Source of the DNA: Micrococcaceae bacterium Sec5.7
GTDB taxonomy: Bacteria; Actinomycetota; Actinomycetes; Actinomycetales; Micrococcaceae
DNA length: 64,000 nucleotides
Direction: 5' to 3'
Assembly (NCBI GenBank): GCA_039636785.1
Contig: CP144169.1
Span: 2,294,001-2,358,000, forward strand
Below are positions 53,581-61,793 of this stretch, piece after piece. The number at the start of each line of letters is the position of its first letter. Within the stretch, counting starts at the first letter, position 1. Position numbers and translations under genes: made by a program. The notes under the pieces were generated by a model. It was not told the origin of the DNA. It did no database searches and worked only from the letters and a program-made list of their open reading frames with translations.

Positions 53581-54605
53581 TAGAACAGCACCCGTGCCAG
53601 TCCTTGGCGGGCTTTGGCCACGCGGTCGTCAGCGGTGCCCACCACATCGAACAGTTCCAGCAGCCGCACACGGGCCGTTTCACGCTCCGGTCCGAAGTTC
53701 CGGCCGATGAAGACAACAATCCGGCTGAGGGCGTCCTCGACATGTCCTCCTGCGACGTCCAGATCGGCAACGCCAAGCTGGGCATCGAGGTTGTCCGGTT
53801 CGTCGGCAGCGAGCTGGCGAAGGGCCTCTGTGTCCGCAGCCGACAGCGGCTGGAGCCTGCCCATGAGTTCCACTTGGGCGAGGCCAGCCTTGGCGTCCGA
53901 ATCAGCCGGCATCTCCGTCAGCGCCTGGCGGTATGAGTCCGCAGCGGACGCGTAGTCGCCGGCCTCGATGGCATCGAAGGCGGCCTGGTGCAGCGGTGGC
54001 AGCGAAGCCGGTTCCTCATCGGCCGGGGCGGATCCGCCCACGCTCCCGGTCACTCCGTTGGCAGCGGCTACTTTCAGGAGTTCGTCCAGAAGGCTGCGCA
54101 CCTGCGCTTCGTCTGCGCCACCCTGGAACAGCGGCACGGGCTGCCCTTTCAGTATGGCCACCGCCGTGGGAACGGCCTGGACCTGGAAAGCCTGGGTCAG
54201 TTGGGGGAACGCCTCGATGTCCGCGGCGCCGAGCACCAGCCGGCCCGCATAGCTCTCGACGATCCGTTCCAGGCTGTCCAGCATCCCGGCGGATTCCGGG
54301 GAATACCCGGCCCACAGTGCGATGACGACCGGAACCTGGGCAGAAAGCTCTACCAGCTCCTGGAAGTTTCCTTCGGTTACCTCCACCCGCAAATGCCGAC
54401 CGCCGGCGTCGGGATAGTCCTCGGCACCGGCTTCAGCACCGTCGGTCCGGTCCGGACCCGCCGGTCCGGGTCCGCTTACGGGAATGTTTGCCGGACCGGC
54501 AGGCGGCGCGGGCCTCTGTTTCAGGGCTGAAAGGTCGACGGCGCCGCGCAGGTTAAGCTGGCTGGCAACGGCCGGAGGGACTGGACGGGAAGCTGACGAA
54601 GTCAT
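53580..54605 (-). CDS. Thioredoxin-fold co-chaperone, YbbN/CnoX-like
   Basis: 341 residues from ATG 54605 (a start six codons earlier is possible). A Pro-rich N-tail of ~70 residues is followed by a thioredoxin-like domain (about 75-180) in which the WCxxC site is replaced by WAGYSPES, so it has no redox pair. A TPR-like C-terminal domain (about 205-341) contains FDAIEAGDYASAADSYRQAL. This is the architecture of CnoX/YbbN holdase chaperones. Cytoplasmic. Confidence 0.88.
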   Translation of the reverse strand: MTSSASRPVPPAVASQLNLRGAVDLSALKQRPAPPAGPANIPVSGPGPAGPDRTDGAEAGAEDYPDAGGRHLRVEVTEGNFQELVELSAQVPVVIALWAGYSPESAGMLDSLERIVESYAGRLVLGAADIEAFPQLTQAFQVQAVPTAVAILKGQPVPLFQGGADEAQVRSLLDELLKVAAANGVTGSVGGSAPADEEPASLPPLHQAAFDAIEAGDYASAADSYRQALTEMPADSDAKAGLAQVELMGRLQPLSAADTEALRQLAADEPDNLDAQLGVADLDVAGGHVEDALSRIVVFIGRNFGPERETARVRLLELFDVVGTADDRVAKARQGLARVLF

Positions 54606-54655
54606 GCTTTCCACTCTAGCCACTCCGGCCGCTGCCGGCGTTATGCAAGCCGGCG

Positions 54656-56395
54656 TTACTTGAAGCTTGCTCCGACCAGTCCCCGTGTTGCGGCGACCAG
54701 CTTCATCGGGTCCTTGGAGCCGGCCGGAGGGATGTAAACGGCCATCGACTCGGCAAAGCTGAGCACCATGCCGGTGGTGGTTTCCTTGCCGCCGGCAAGA
54801 ACGGCAGCGTCGTTCCCAATCGCCAGTTTGTCGCCGTCGGCTTTCGGCGTTCCGTCGAAGCCGAAGGTGAGCCGGCCGAGGACCAGTGCCCCGCCGTCGG
54901 CAGTGCGGAACACCACCGAGCTCCCGGGAACCACCTTGTGGGTGAAGGCGAAGTTGCCATTGACCCCTGACTTGACCACATCTGCCTGGTAGGAAAGGGT
55001 GTCGGCGATGTAGGGCGAGGAGTCACCCTCCACGAGCTTGTCCTTAAAGCTGGAGTCCGCTTTGGTGAGACGGTCGGCAAGCCCTGCCAGTGCTTCAGTG
55101 CCGCTGTAGAGCAGACCTGATTTGTCGTCCGCGGCCAACGTTTCCGTGCCGTCGCGGCCGATGGCAGGGAACGTGGTGCCGGGCTGGAGCGGTGTGGTCT
55201 CGACCAGCTTGTAGTTAGCGCGGGGAGAGGCCTGCACCAGGGTAAGCAACTGGGGAACAACGTTGCCCTCGCCCTGGGTAACGGCGAGCACTGAACGGGG
55301 AAAGGCGCGCTTGCTGGTGACAACGGTGGTGAGCAGCTTGGTGGACCGGACAGGCATCCGCGCCTCGTAGGAGCCCACCTGCGATCGGATTTTGTAGTTC
55401 TTGGTGCGGACTTCGAGCTCGGTACCGCCCACGCGGGCCGACAGTTTTCCGGCATCCTTCGCGGCATCTCCGGAATCCGTGGCGCTGGAGACCTGTTCCA
55501 GGATCCGCCGGAACTGTGCATCCAGCAACACCGGCGAATCGGCGGCGGTTTTCGCGGTTGCCGTGGAGGAGCCGGACGGCGAAGCGGTTGAGGAGGTGCC
55601 CGTGGAAGGAGCCGGGGCCGGTGACGTGGCGGCATGGGCTGCGGCACCTGTTCCGGCCACGACGGCAGCAGTCGCGGCGGCAACGATCATGCTGAGGCGC
55701 GCAGATGACCCGGCTTTGGCGGCGGCCTTTGCGCGTGCACGCCGGGCGAACAGGCTGCCCATCCCGCCGCCGGCCTTTCCGTTGCGGTGGCCGTTCTTCA
55801 GAACGAGCAACGCAATTCCGGCCAGCATAAGCAGGCCGCCGATCACCATCAGCGGAATGGCCCACGGGGTTGCCGTGTCATTCGGGAAGGTCATGGAAAT
55901 AGACGACGGCGCCGGCTTGGTTCCGTCGCTGGCCAGCAGCAGGGACCAGTCACCGTCGGCAGGAGGCGTCCAGTTGTATTTCAGTTCTCCGCTCGCATTC
56001 TCGGTGGAGACCCAGAGATCAGATCCGGCCGGCGACGGTGCCGTGGCCTCGCCGTCGGTCCGTTCCACCTGCAGCGACTTGTTGTCCTCGGACACGCCGG
56101 TGACGCTGTTGTGGGCCGTTTTGCCCACCCACGCGGCCACGTCGTCTGGGCGGCCTGCTGCCAGCAGGAAGTTACCTTCGCCCTTGATATCGATCTCCAC
56201 TGTGCCTCCGTGCAGAGTGCGCAGCTTCTGGTCAATAACGGTCAGGGGGGCGGCAGCAGCGTCGGCGGGTGCCGATGCCGTGAAGGTCTCGGAGGGGGCC
56301 CAGATTGTCTTCTGGCCAATTCCGGCCAGCAGTGTCAGGAGGCCGAGCAGCACGAGTGCGACTGCAGTCTTGAAACGCAAAGGAACACCTATCAT
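54656..56395 (-). CDS. Uncharacterised membrane protein with extracellular domains
   Basis: 579 residues. Membrane segments at about 10-28 and 182-202, and a third hydrophobic stretch at about 231-253 followed by an Ala/Ser/Thr linker. Between the first two is an extracytoplasmic beta-rich domain (LRTLHGGTVEIDIKGEGNFL); after the third is a ~300-residue domain (VLLDAQFRRILEQVSSATDS to the end) that I recognise only as a recurrent actinobacterial cell-surface type. No catalytic motif seen. Two GGTNAC half-sites lie just upstream of the start. Confidence 0.7.
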   Translation of the reverse strand: MIGVPLRFKTAVALVLLGLLTLLAGIGQKTIWAPSETFTASAPADAAAAPLTVIDQKLRTLHGGTVEIDIKGEGNFLLAAGRPDDVAAWVGKTAHNSVTGVSEDNKSLQVERTDGEATAPSPAGSDLWVSTENASGELKYNWTPPADGDWSLLLASDGTKPAPSSISMTFPNDTATPWAIPLMVIGGLLMLAGIALLVLKNGHRNGKAGGGMGSLFARRARAKAAAKAGSSARLSMIVAAATAAVVAGTGAAAHAATSPAPAPSTGTSSTASPSGSSTATAKTAADSPVLLDAQFRRILEQVSSATDSGDAAKDAGKLSARVGGTELEVRTKNYKIRSQVGSYEARMPVRSTKLLTTVVTSKRAFPRSVLAVTQGEGNVVPQLLTLVQASPRANYKLVETTPLQPGTTFPAIGRDGTETLAADDKSGLLYSGTEALAGLADRLTKADSSFKDKLVEGDSSPYIADTLSYQADVVKSGVNGNFAFTHKVVPGSSVVFRTADGGALVLGRLTFGFDGTPKADGDKLAIGNDAAVLAGGKETTTGMVLSFAESMAVYIPPAGSKDPMKLVAATRGLVGASFK

Positions 56396-56416
56396 CAGCG
56401 GGGTTTACTTTCAATA

Positions 56417-56432
56417 GTAACCGTTTTGTTAC
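56417..56432. promoter_or_regulatory. Paired GTNAC half-sites between two divergent genes
   Basis: GTAAC (56417-56421) and GTTAC (56428-56432) are six bases apart. On the minus strand they read GGTAAC and GGTTAC with an 11-bp period, and a third related GTAAAC follows. Such helically phased GTNAC repeats resemble response-regulator sites (for example MtrA- or PhoP-like); the assignment is tentative. Confidence 0.4.
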
Positions 56433-56586
56433 CAATCAGTCAGTTCGGGGGTACGTGACGCCGGCTGAACCGGCGGCACGGCAGCCCCTCTTCGGGGCAG
56501 CAGCAAGGCTGCTGATAGTGTTTGCGATGATCATCACATCGGGCCCGCAGCAGTGGCGCCACGGACGGAAAAGGCATCAGAACGCA

Positions 56587-57894
56587 GTGACTGAACACAC
56601 GGATGCGTCCTCCGCAGGACAGGAAGACCCGATCGGAACAGGCTCCCCGGAGATCGGCCCGGACAAGCTGAAATCCGGGCGGGCTGCTGCCTCTTCTGCA
56701 GCGATCGGATCGATCCTGCGCAAGCTGCGCCGGCCGCTGCCCGGAGCGCAGCCCAGGCTCCGTTTCGAAATGCCGCCTGAGCGCTCAGGGAGCATCGATG
56801 TGGAGGTGACCGGACCAAACGAGGTCACCACCCGGTTCGGCGATCCCGGACCGCGGATGTCGTCAAAGCATCCCCTCTATCTGGGCTTTATGGGGACAGT
56901 CGGCGTTGGCGTGGCGCTGCTGGTGTACTGGATCGGATCCCACACTACTCAACTCCTGCTCTGGATCGTGGCAGCCCTGTTCATAGCGCTGGGCCTCGAT
57001 CCCGTGGTCCGCTGGCTGGAGGGCCGCAAAATTCCGCGGCCCGCCGGAATCCTGGTTGCCGTAGCGGTGCTGGCATCGGGCGTGGCCGGATTCTTCGCCA
57101 CGCTCATTCCCACCATTGTGGAACAGGTGAGCCAGCTCGTTGTCCAGGCCCCGGTCTGGGTGCGGGACTTCATCGATTCCGAATTATTCCGCAGTATCGA
57201 TGACCAGTTCGGAGTCCGCGACCGGATTAATGAGGAACTGGATAAGTTCGTCAACAATCCTGACGCGATGGGCGGCATCTTCGGCGGCGTCCTGGGTTTC
57301 GGCTCCACAGTGGCCAACGGGCTTTTCGGCACACTGATCGTTCTGGTGCTCAGCCTCTATTTCCTCGCGGCGCTCCCCGCCATGAAGAAGTGGGCCTACC
57401 GGCTGGCTCCACGGTCCCGCCGCGAGAGGGTCGAAGCGCTTTCCGAGGAGATCACCCGCTCGGTAGGCAACTACGTCATCGGCCAGGCCTGCGTCGCAGT
57501 GTTGAACGCGCTGTTCGCGTTCATTGTCATGTCGATCCTGGGCATTCCGTTCGCCGTGCTGTTGGCGTTTGTGGTGACCCTGCTCGCCTTCATTCCGCTG
57601 GTGGGTGGCCTGATCGCCGCTGTGGTGGTGATTGTGGTTGCGCTGACACAGGGCTGGCAGACGGCCGTGATCTACGCGATCTGCTACTTTGCCTACCTGC
57701 AGTTCGAGGCGTACTTCATCTCGCCACGCATCATGCAGAAGGCGGTGGCCGTTCCTGGTGCAGTGGCCGTGATCTCGGTGATCGCCGGCGGCAGCCTGCT
57801 GGGCGTCCTGGGAGCCCTCATTGCCATCCCCACCGCCGCGGCGATCCTGCTGCTGCTCAAGGAAATCTACATTGTGCGGCAGGACCAGCACTAG
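56587..57894 (+). CDS. AI-2E family transporter
   Basis: 435 residues from GTG 56587 (AAAAGG about 13 bases upstream); the frame extends to 56455, so the start is uncertain. A ~95-residue hydrophilic N-tail precedes about seven to eight membrane segments. LFIALGLDPVVRWLEGRKIP, LFFLAALPAMK-like SLYFLAALPAMKKW, and ISPRIMQKAVAVPGAVAVIS are family hallmarks. Members are reported as AI-2 exporters or Na+/H+ antiporters, so the substrate is open. The end overlaps the convergent hydrolase by 4 bp. Confidence 0.85.
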   Translation: MTEHTDASSAGQEDPIGTGSPEIGPDKLKSGRAAASSAAIGSILRKLRRPLPGAQPRLRFEMPPERSGSIDVEVTGPNEVTTRFGDPGPRMSSKHPLYLGFMGTVGVGVALLVYWIGSHTTQLLLWIVAALFIALGLDPVVRWLEGRKIPRPAGILVAVAVLASGVAGFFATLIPTIVEQVSQLVVQAPVWVRDFIDSELFRSIDDQFGVRDRINEELDKFVNNPDAMGGIFGGVLGFGSTVANGLFGTLIVLVLSLYFLAALPAMKKWAYRLAPRSRRERVEALSEEITRSVGNYVIGQACVAVLNALFAFIVMSILGIPFAVLLAFVVTLLAFIPLVGGLIAAVVVIVVALTQGWQTAVIYAICYFAYLQFEAYFISPRIMQKAVAVPGAVAVISVIAGGSLLGVLGALIAIPTAAAILLLLKEIYIVRQDQH

Positions 57895-58691
57895 GCAGCT
57901 GCCGCGGCCACCGGGCCGTTCCACTCCTGGGGAAGACCTGCCGGTCCTGAACCCGCCTCCGTGACGTCGTCAACGATTTCGTTGAGTACCCGCGCGGCGT
58001 ACTTCTCCCCCACCCAAAGGTGCTTGGCGCCGTCGACCCCCACCATGCGCGCCTGCGGCACCAGGCTGAACCGTTCGGCGGCGGCCGCCGGCTGCAGATA
58101 ATCGTCGTGTTCCGGCACCAGGACCGTCATCGGCTTGCCGGAAACCGCCCACTGCCGGAGATGTGCGTCAGTTGCCCGATGCAGTGGCGGGGACAGCAAC
58201 ACAGCGCCTTCCACCTGGGAGGCCACCGGCTCCAGTGCGCCGTACATCAGGGCAAGTTCGGTGCCGAAGGACCAGCCCACCAGCCACCGGTTGGGCAGTC
58301 CCCGCTCCACCGCGAAGCGTACGGCGGCCTCGACGTCATACCGTTCACCGATCCCGTCTTCGAAGGCGCCCTGGCTCGTGCCACGGGGAGAGGACGTGCC
58401 ACGGGTGTTGAACCGCAGCACCGCCACACCCGCGAGCGCCGGCAGGCGGTAAGAGGCTTTGCGGTACACGTGCGAATCCATAAATCCCCCGTGCGTGGGC
58501 AGCGGATGCAGCGTGATCAGCGTGGCGCTGATCCGGCCGGATTCCGGCAGGGCGAGCTCGCCCAACAGGACATGGCCGTCCTCCGTATGGATCTCCACAT
58601 TTTCACGGCGGGCGGGAAGCACGGTGGAGGCGCGGATGGAGGAAGCCGCGGAAGGCTGGCTGTAGACGTACGACGCCGGGTCAAAAGTCAT
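57891..58691 (-). CDS. Alpha/beta hydrolase
   Basis: 266 residues. Serine-hydrolase fold of the COG2945 kind: LITLHPLPTHGGFMDSHV, FNTRGTSSPRGTSQG, nucleophile motif VGWSFGTELAL, acid VPEHDDYL and histidine in GAKHLWVGE. The triad looks complete. A soluble esterase or carboxypeptidase-like enzyme of unknown substrate. Confidence 0.82.
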   Translation of the reverse strand: MTFDPASYVYSQPSAASSIRASTVLPARRENVEIHTEDGHVLLGELALPESGRISATLITLHPLPTHGGFMDSHVYRKASYRLPALAGVAVLRFNTRGTSSPRGTSQGAFEDGIGERYDVEAAVRFAVERGLPNRWLVGWSFGTELALMYGALEPVASQVEGAVLLSPPLHRATDAHLRQWAVSGKPMTVLVPEHDDYLQPAAAAERFSLVPQARMVGVDGAKHLWVGEKYAARVLNEIVDDVTEAGSGPAGLPQEWNGPVAAAAA

Positions 58692-58757
58692 GGCTATCAG
58701 CTTAGCGACAGTTCGCCTGACTGATCGAGCGCGGTTCGTTTCAGAGGCACCGAACGC

Positions 58758-59102
58758 TCAGCGGTAGCGGTAGCTGCGTGATGTCCAGCAGTTCGAGTGC
58801 CAGTGACGGCGCTCAGCCAGACCGGCGGCGGCACCGAAAAGATGGTCATCCTTCCACACCACGAGGTGGGCCACGCCGGGCGGCACCGCCCTGGCACACG
58901 CCGGGCAGGTATAGGTTTTTTCGGCCTTCTTGGCCGTAATGGACCGCACCATCCAATCGCCGTCGGGGGCACTTTCGCGGCGCGCAATCCCTGCCCGGGC
59001 GCGTTCCAGATCCAGTTCAGGAACCTGATCCGGACTCCGTTTCCCGCCGTTGGATGCCGGTTTTCCGGAGGATCCACGGCGGGGACGGTTGGAACGGGGC
59101 AT
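58758..59102 (-). CDS. Small putative zinc-binding protein
   Basis: 114 residues. A basic N-terminal half (PRSNRPRRGSSGKP) is followed by a compact Cys/His module: YTCPACARAVPPGVAHLVVW and RRHWHSNCW, enough for one zinc site. The pattern is widespread among actinobacterial hypothetical proteins, sometimes annotated as ATP/GTP-binding without evidence. It lies divergent from nucS (91 bp), so it may be a nucleic-acid-binding partner; that is speculation. Confidence 0.7.
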   Translation of the reverse strand: MPRSNRPRRGSSGKPASNGGKRSPDQVPELDLERARAGIARRESAPDGDWMVRSITAKKAEKTYTCPACARAVPPGVAHLVVWKDDHLFGAAAGLAERRHWHSNCWTSRSYRYR

Positions 59103-59193
59103 ACCACCATTCTGCCCCAGGCAGGGCCCCGTTTGAGCACCGGCCGTGACGTTCCGCTGCCCGGACGGGTAGCAAAGCGGTAGTGTTTACGGC

Positions 59194-59889
59194 GTGCGTC
59201 TTGTTATAGCCCGTTGTTCTGTTGATTACGTTGGCCGCCTAAAAGCCCATCTTCCGCTTGCCACCAGGCTCCTGCTGGTCAAGGCTGACGGCTCCGTCCT
59301 GGTTCATTCAGATGGCGGTTCCTATAAACCGTTGAACTGGATGAGCCCTCCGGCCAGGCTCCGTGTGTCCACTCCCGATGATGTTGACCTCGAGCTGGGC
59401 GTCACGGAGCAATGGACCGTCCAGTCAGCCAAAACGGACGACCGCCTCATCATCAGCATCCATGAGCAGCTGCACGACACCTCGCACGAGCTGGGCCTGG
59501 ACCCCGGCCTGATCAAGGACGGCGTGGAAGCTGACCTGCAGCGCCTCCTGGCTGAACAGATTGAAACCCTGGGCTCGGGCTTCTCGCTGATCCGCCGGGA
59601 GTACTTCACCGCAATCGGGCCGGTGGACATCCTTGCCAGGGATGCCGACGGCGCCACGGTGGCCATCGAGCTGAAGCGGCGGGGCGACATCGACGGCGTC
59701 GAACAGCTGACCCGCTACCTGGAACTCCTGAACCGGGATCCCCTGCTGGCTCCCGTCCGCGGGGTATTCGCCGCGCAGCAGATAAAGCCGCAGGCAAAGG
59801 TCCTGGCGAATGACCGCGGCATCGACTGCATCACCCTTGACTATGACGCCATGCGCGGAGTAGATGACAGTGAATCCCGGCTGTTCTGA
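59194..59889 (+). CDS. nucS: Endonuclease NucS (mismatch-specific)
   Basis: 231 residues from GTG 59194. NucS/EndoMS cuts both strands at mismatches and is the core of non-canonical mismatch repair in actinobacteria that lack MutSL. The N-terminal DNA-binding domain runs to about residue 105 and the nuclease domain follows with Asp145 (GPVDILARD), Glu159 and Lys161 ([13 protein letters not shown]). The protein ends SESRLF, consistent with the C-terminal clamp-binding tail known for this family. Confidence 0.95.
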   Translation: MRLVIARCSVDYVGRLKAHLPLATRLLLVKADGSVLVHSDGGSYKPLNWMSPPARLRVSTPDDVDLELGVTEQWTVQSAKTDDRLIISIHEQLHDTSHELGLDPGLIKDGVEADLQRLLAEQIETLGSGFSLIRREYFTAIGPVDILARDADGATVAIELKRRGDIDGVEQLTRYLELLNRDPLLAPVRGVFAAQQIKPQAKVLANDRGIDCITLDYDAMRGVDDSESRLF

Positions 59890-59923
59890 GAGCCAGGTGC
59901 CGGCCTCGTTCTAGAATCGTTCA

Positions 59924-61171
59924 ATGACAGCCCCTGAACCGTCTTGCACAGCGCCGTCGGCACGGCGCCGGCTCATCTCCGGAACCATCGTCAGCGACGG
60001 CCTGATGGTGGAAGGGGCCGTGCTCGCCGTTGAAAACGACCGCATAGTCCATGCGGGCCCTGCCGTTGACTTCGATCCTGCTCAATTCGCCGGCGCTGCG
60101 GAAACCAGGGTTCCCGAAGGTTCCTACATTCTGCCCGGTCTGGTCGACGTGCACTGCCACGGCGGAAACGGCGGGGACTTTCCGGGCGGCGAGGAGTCAT
60201 CCGCCCGCCGGGCCATCGAATTTCTGCACCGCTCAGGAACAACCACGCTGCTGGCGAGCATGGTCACAGCGTCCAGGGAGGACCTCCTCAAAGGCATTGC
60301 CCTCTTCGTCCGGCTCACGGATGAAGGGCTGGTAGCGGGCATCCATCTGGAGGGCCCCTTCCTCTCGCACGCGCGCTGCGGGGCCCAGAACCCGGCCTTC
60401 CTGCTGGAACCGGACCTGGATTTTTTGCGTGAACTCATAGATGCGGCAGGCGGCAAGCTCGTCACCATGACGTATGCCCCCGAATTGCCCGGAGCCGCGG
60501 CGCTGGTGGATTTCATGACCTCCCACGGCGTGACCCCGTCCCTGGGCCACACCGACAGCGATGACGCCACAGCGGCGGCATCGCTCGCCACCGCAAGGGA
60601 AGGCCTCGAATCGGCCGGTTTCGATGGCATCAGCGCCCTTCCCACCGTGACGCACCTTTTTAATGGCATGCCTCCCCTGCATCACCGGGCCCCCGGCCCT
60701 GTGGCCGCGTGCCTCCGGGCCGCGCAGGACGGCAAGGCGATCGTTGAACTCATCGCGGACAACACACATCTGGACCCGCGGACCGTCGCCACGGTATTCC
60801 AGCTCGTGGGCTCTGCAAATATCCTGCTGGTGACAGATTCCATGGCTGCCGCCGGGCTGACCGATGGCCAGTACATGTTGGGGCCATCCCCCGTCACGGT
60901 CACAGACGGTGTGGCCACCCTTGACGCAACCGGCTCGATTGCCGGCGGGACGGCCACGCTTCTCGACGTCGTCCGCCGTACAGTGGGCGCCGGTGTGGCG
61001 CTGGCGGATGCTGTCTACTCCGCCACCGCAGTTCCCGCCGGTGTGCTGGGGCTCGCCGACGAGGTGGGCGGGCTCCGCCGGGGTCTCCGCGCCGACGCCG
61101 TAGTGGTCAACGGGGACCTTGAGTTGTCCGGTGTCCTCCGGCAAGGTGAATGGCTGACTCCGGTTTCCTAG
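59924..61171 (+). CDS. nagA: N-acetylglucosamine-6-phosphate deacetylase
   Basis: 415 residues. Amidohydrolase fold with VDVHCHGGNGGDFPGG (metal His-x-His), IHLEGPFLS (metal Glu), LGHTDSDD, VTHLFNGMPPLHHRAPG and the catalytic Asp in LVTDSMAAAG. It releases acetate from GlcNAc-6-phosphate, giving the NagB substrate. A short hairpin with four Ts follows. Confidence 0.93.
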   Translation: MTAPEPSCTAPSARRRLISGTIVSDGLMVEGAVLAVENDRIVHAGPAVDFDPAQFAGAAETRVPEGSYILPGLVDVHCHGGNGGDFPGGEESSARRAIEFLHRSGTTTLLASMVTASREDLLKGIALFVRLTDEGLVAGIHLEGPFLSHARCGAQNPAFLLEPDLDFLRELIDAAGGKLVTMTYAPELPGAAALVDFMTSHGVTPSLGHTDSDDATAAASLATAREGLESAGFDGISALPTVTHLFNGMPPLHHRAPGPVAACLRAAQDGKAIVELIADNTHLDPRTVATVFQLVGSANILLVTDSMAAAGLTDGQYMLGPSPVTVTDGVATLDATGSIAGGTATLLDVVRRTVGAGVALADAVYSATAVPAGVLGLADEVGGLRRGLRADAVVVNGDLELSGVLRQGEWLTPVS

Positions 61172-61200
61172 TCACGGCCGTTCGGGCTTTGTCAGGCCGG

Positions 61201-61218
61201 AACCGGTTACCCGGTTTT
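61201..61218 (+). terminator. Short hairpin after nagA
   Basis: AACCGG (61201-61206) and CCGGTT (61211-61216) with a 4-base loop, followed by TT. A weak intrinsic terminator at best; it also marks the start of the cold-shock leader region. Confidence 0.4.
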
Positions 61219-61311
61219 AACGCAAAATTTATCGGATTCAGCGATTTGCCCGTTGACCTGACGCAGCTGTCATGAAATTCTTATATGAGTCTTTGTGTAG
61301 GTGTTATTCAT

Positions 61312-61425
61312 GCTCGCAAGACATGTTGCGAGCGCGAAGCTCCTGCAGCGCACGTCCGGTCCCACCGGACGGGCAAGCCAGGATTCTTCTCGCGGAGTGA
61401 CCAAGACCAGCACGAAGTGTGCTGG
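61312..61425 (+). promoter_or_regulatory. Structured 5' leader of the cold-shock gene
   Basis: Three consecutive hairpins: GCTCGCAA/TTGCGAGC (61312-61333, 6-base loop), GTCCGGT/ACCGGAC (61354-61370, 3-base loop) and CCAGCAC/GTGCTGG (61407-61425, 5-base loop). They end 33 bp before the ATG, ahead of the ribosome site GAGGAG. Long folded leaders are typical of cspA-type genes, whose structure controls translation with temperature. Confidence 0.65.
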
Positions 61426-61458
61426 CCTTAAATAGAGTTCCACAATGAGGAGAAATAA

Positions 61459-61662
61459 ATGGCACAGGGAACCGTCAAGTGGTTCAACGCTGAAAAGGGC
61501 TTCGGCTTCATCACCCCGGATGACTCCGATGGCGATGTCTTCGTTCACTACTCCGAGATCCAGACCGGTGGCTTCAAGACCCTCGACGAGAACCAGCGCG
61601 TTCAGTTCGAAATCGGTCAGGGTGCCAAGGGTCCCCAGGCTACCGGTGTAACGCTGGTCTAG
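61459..61662 (+). CDS. cspA: Cold-shock protein, CspA family
   Basis: 67 residues, a single cold-shock domain. RNP1 KGFGFI (residues 13-18) and RNP2-like VFVHYSEI are intact, after the invariant [11 protein letters not shown]. It binds single-stranded RNA/DNA and melts RNA structure. GAGGAGAAA precedes the ATG, a long structured leader lies upstream and a strong terminator downstream, so it is a monocistronic, probably highly expressed gene. Confidence 0.95.
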   Translation: MAQGTVKWFNAEKGFGFITPDDSDGDVFVHYSEIQTGGFKTLDENQRVQFEIGQGAKGPQATGVTLV

Positions 61663-61704
61663 TCCCTCGTTGGATTCCTCCCGTTGGGCGAAATCCACGA
61701 ATCA

Positions 61705-61741
61705 ATGATCCCCGGCATTTGTGCCGGGGATCATTTTTTTG
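61705..61741 (+). terminator. Intrinsic terminator of the cold-shock gene
   Basis: ATGATCCCCGGCA (61705-61717) pairs perfectly with 61722-61734 around TTTG, and the stem runs into seven Ts. It is the clearest rho-independent terminator in the window. Confidence 0.93.
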
Positions 61742-61793
61742 GAAATCATTGTCACAAATGTTTCCGATACTGAAACATTCACTCCGGCGGGAA

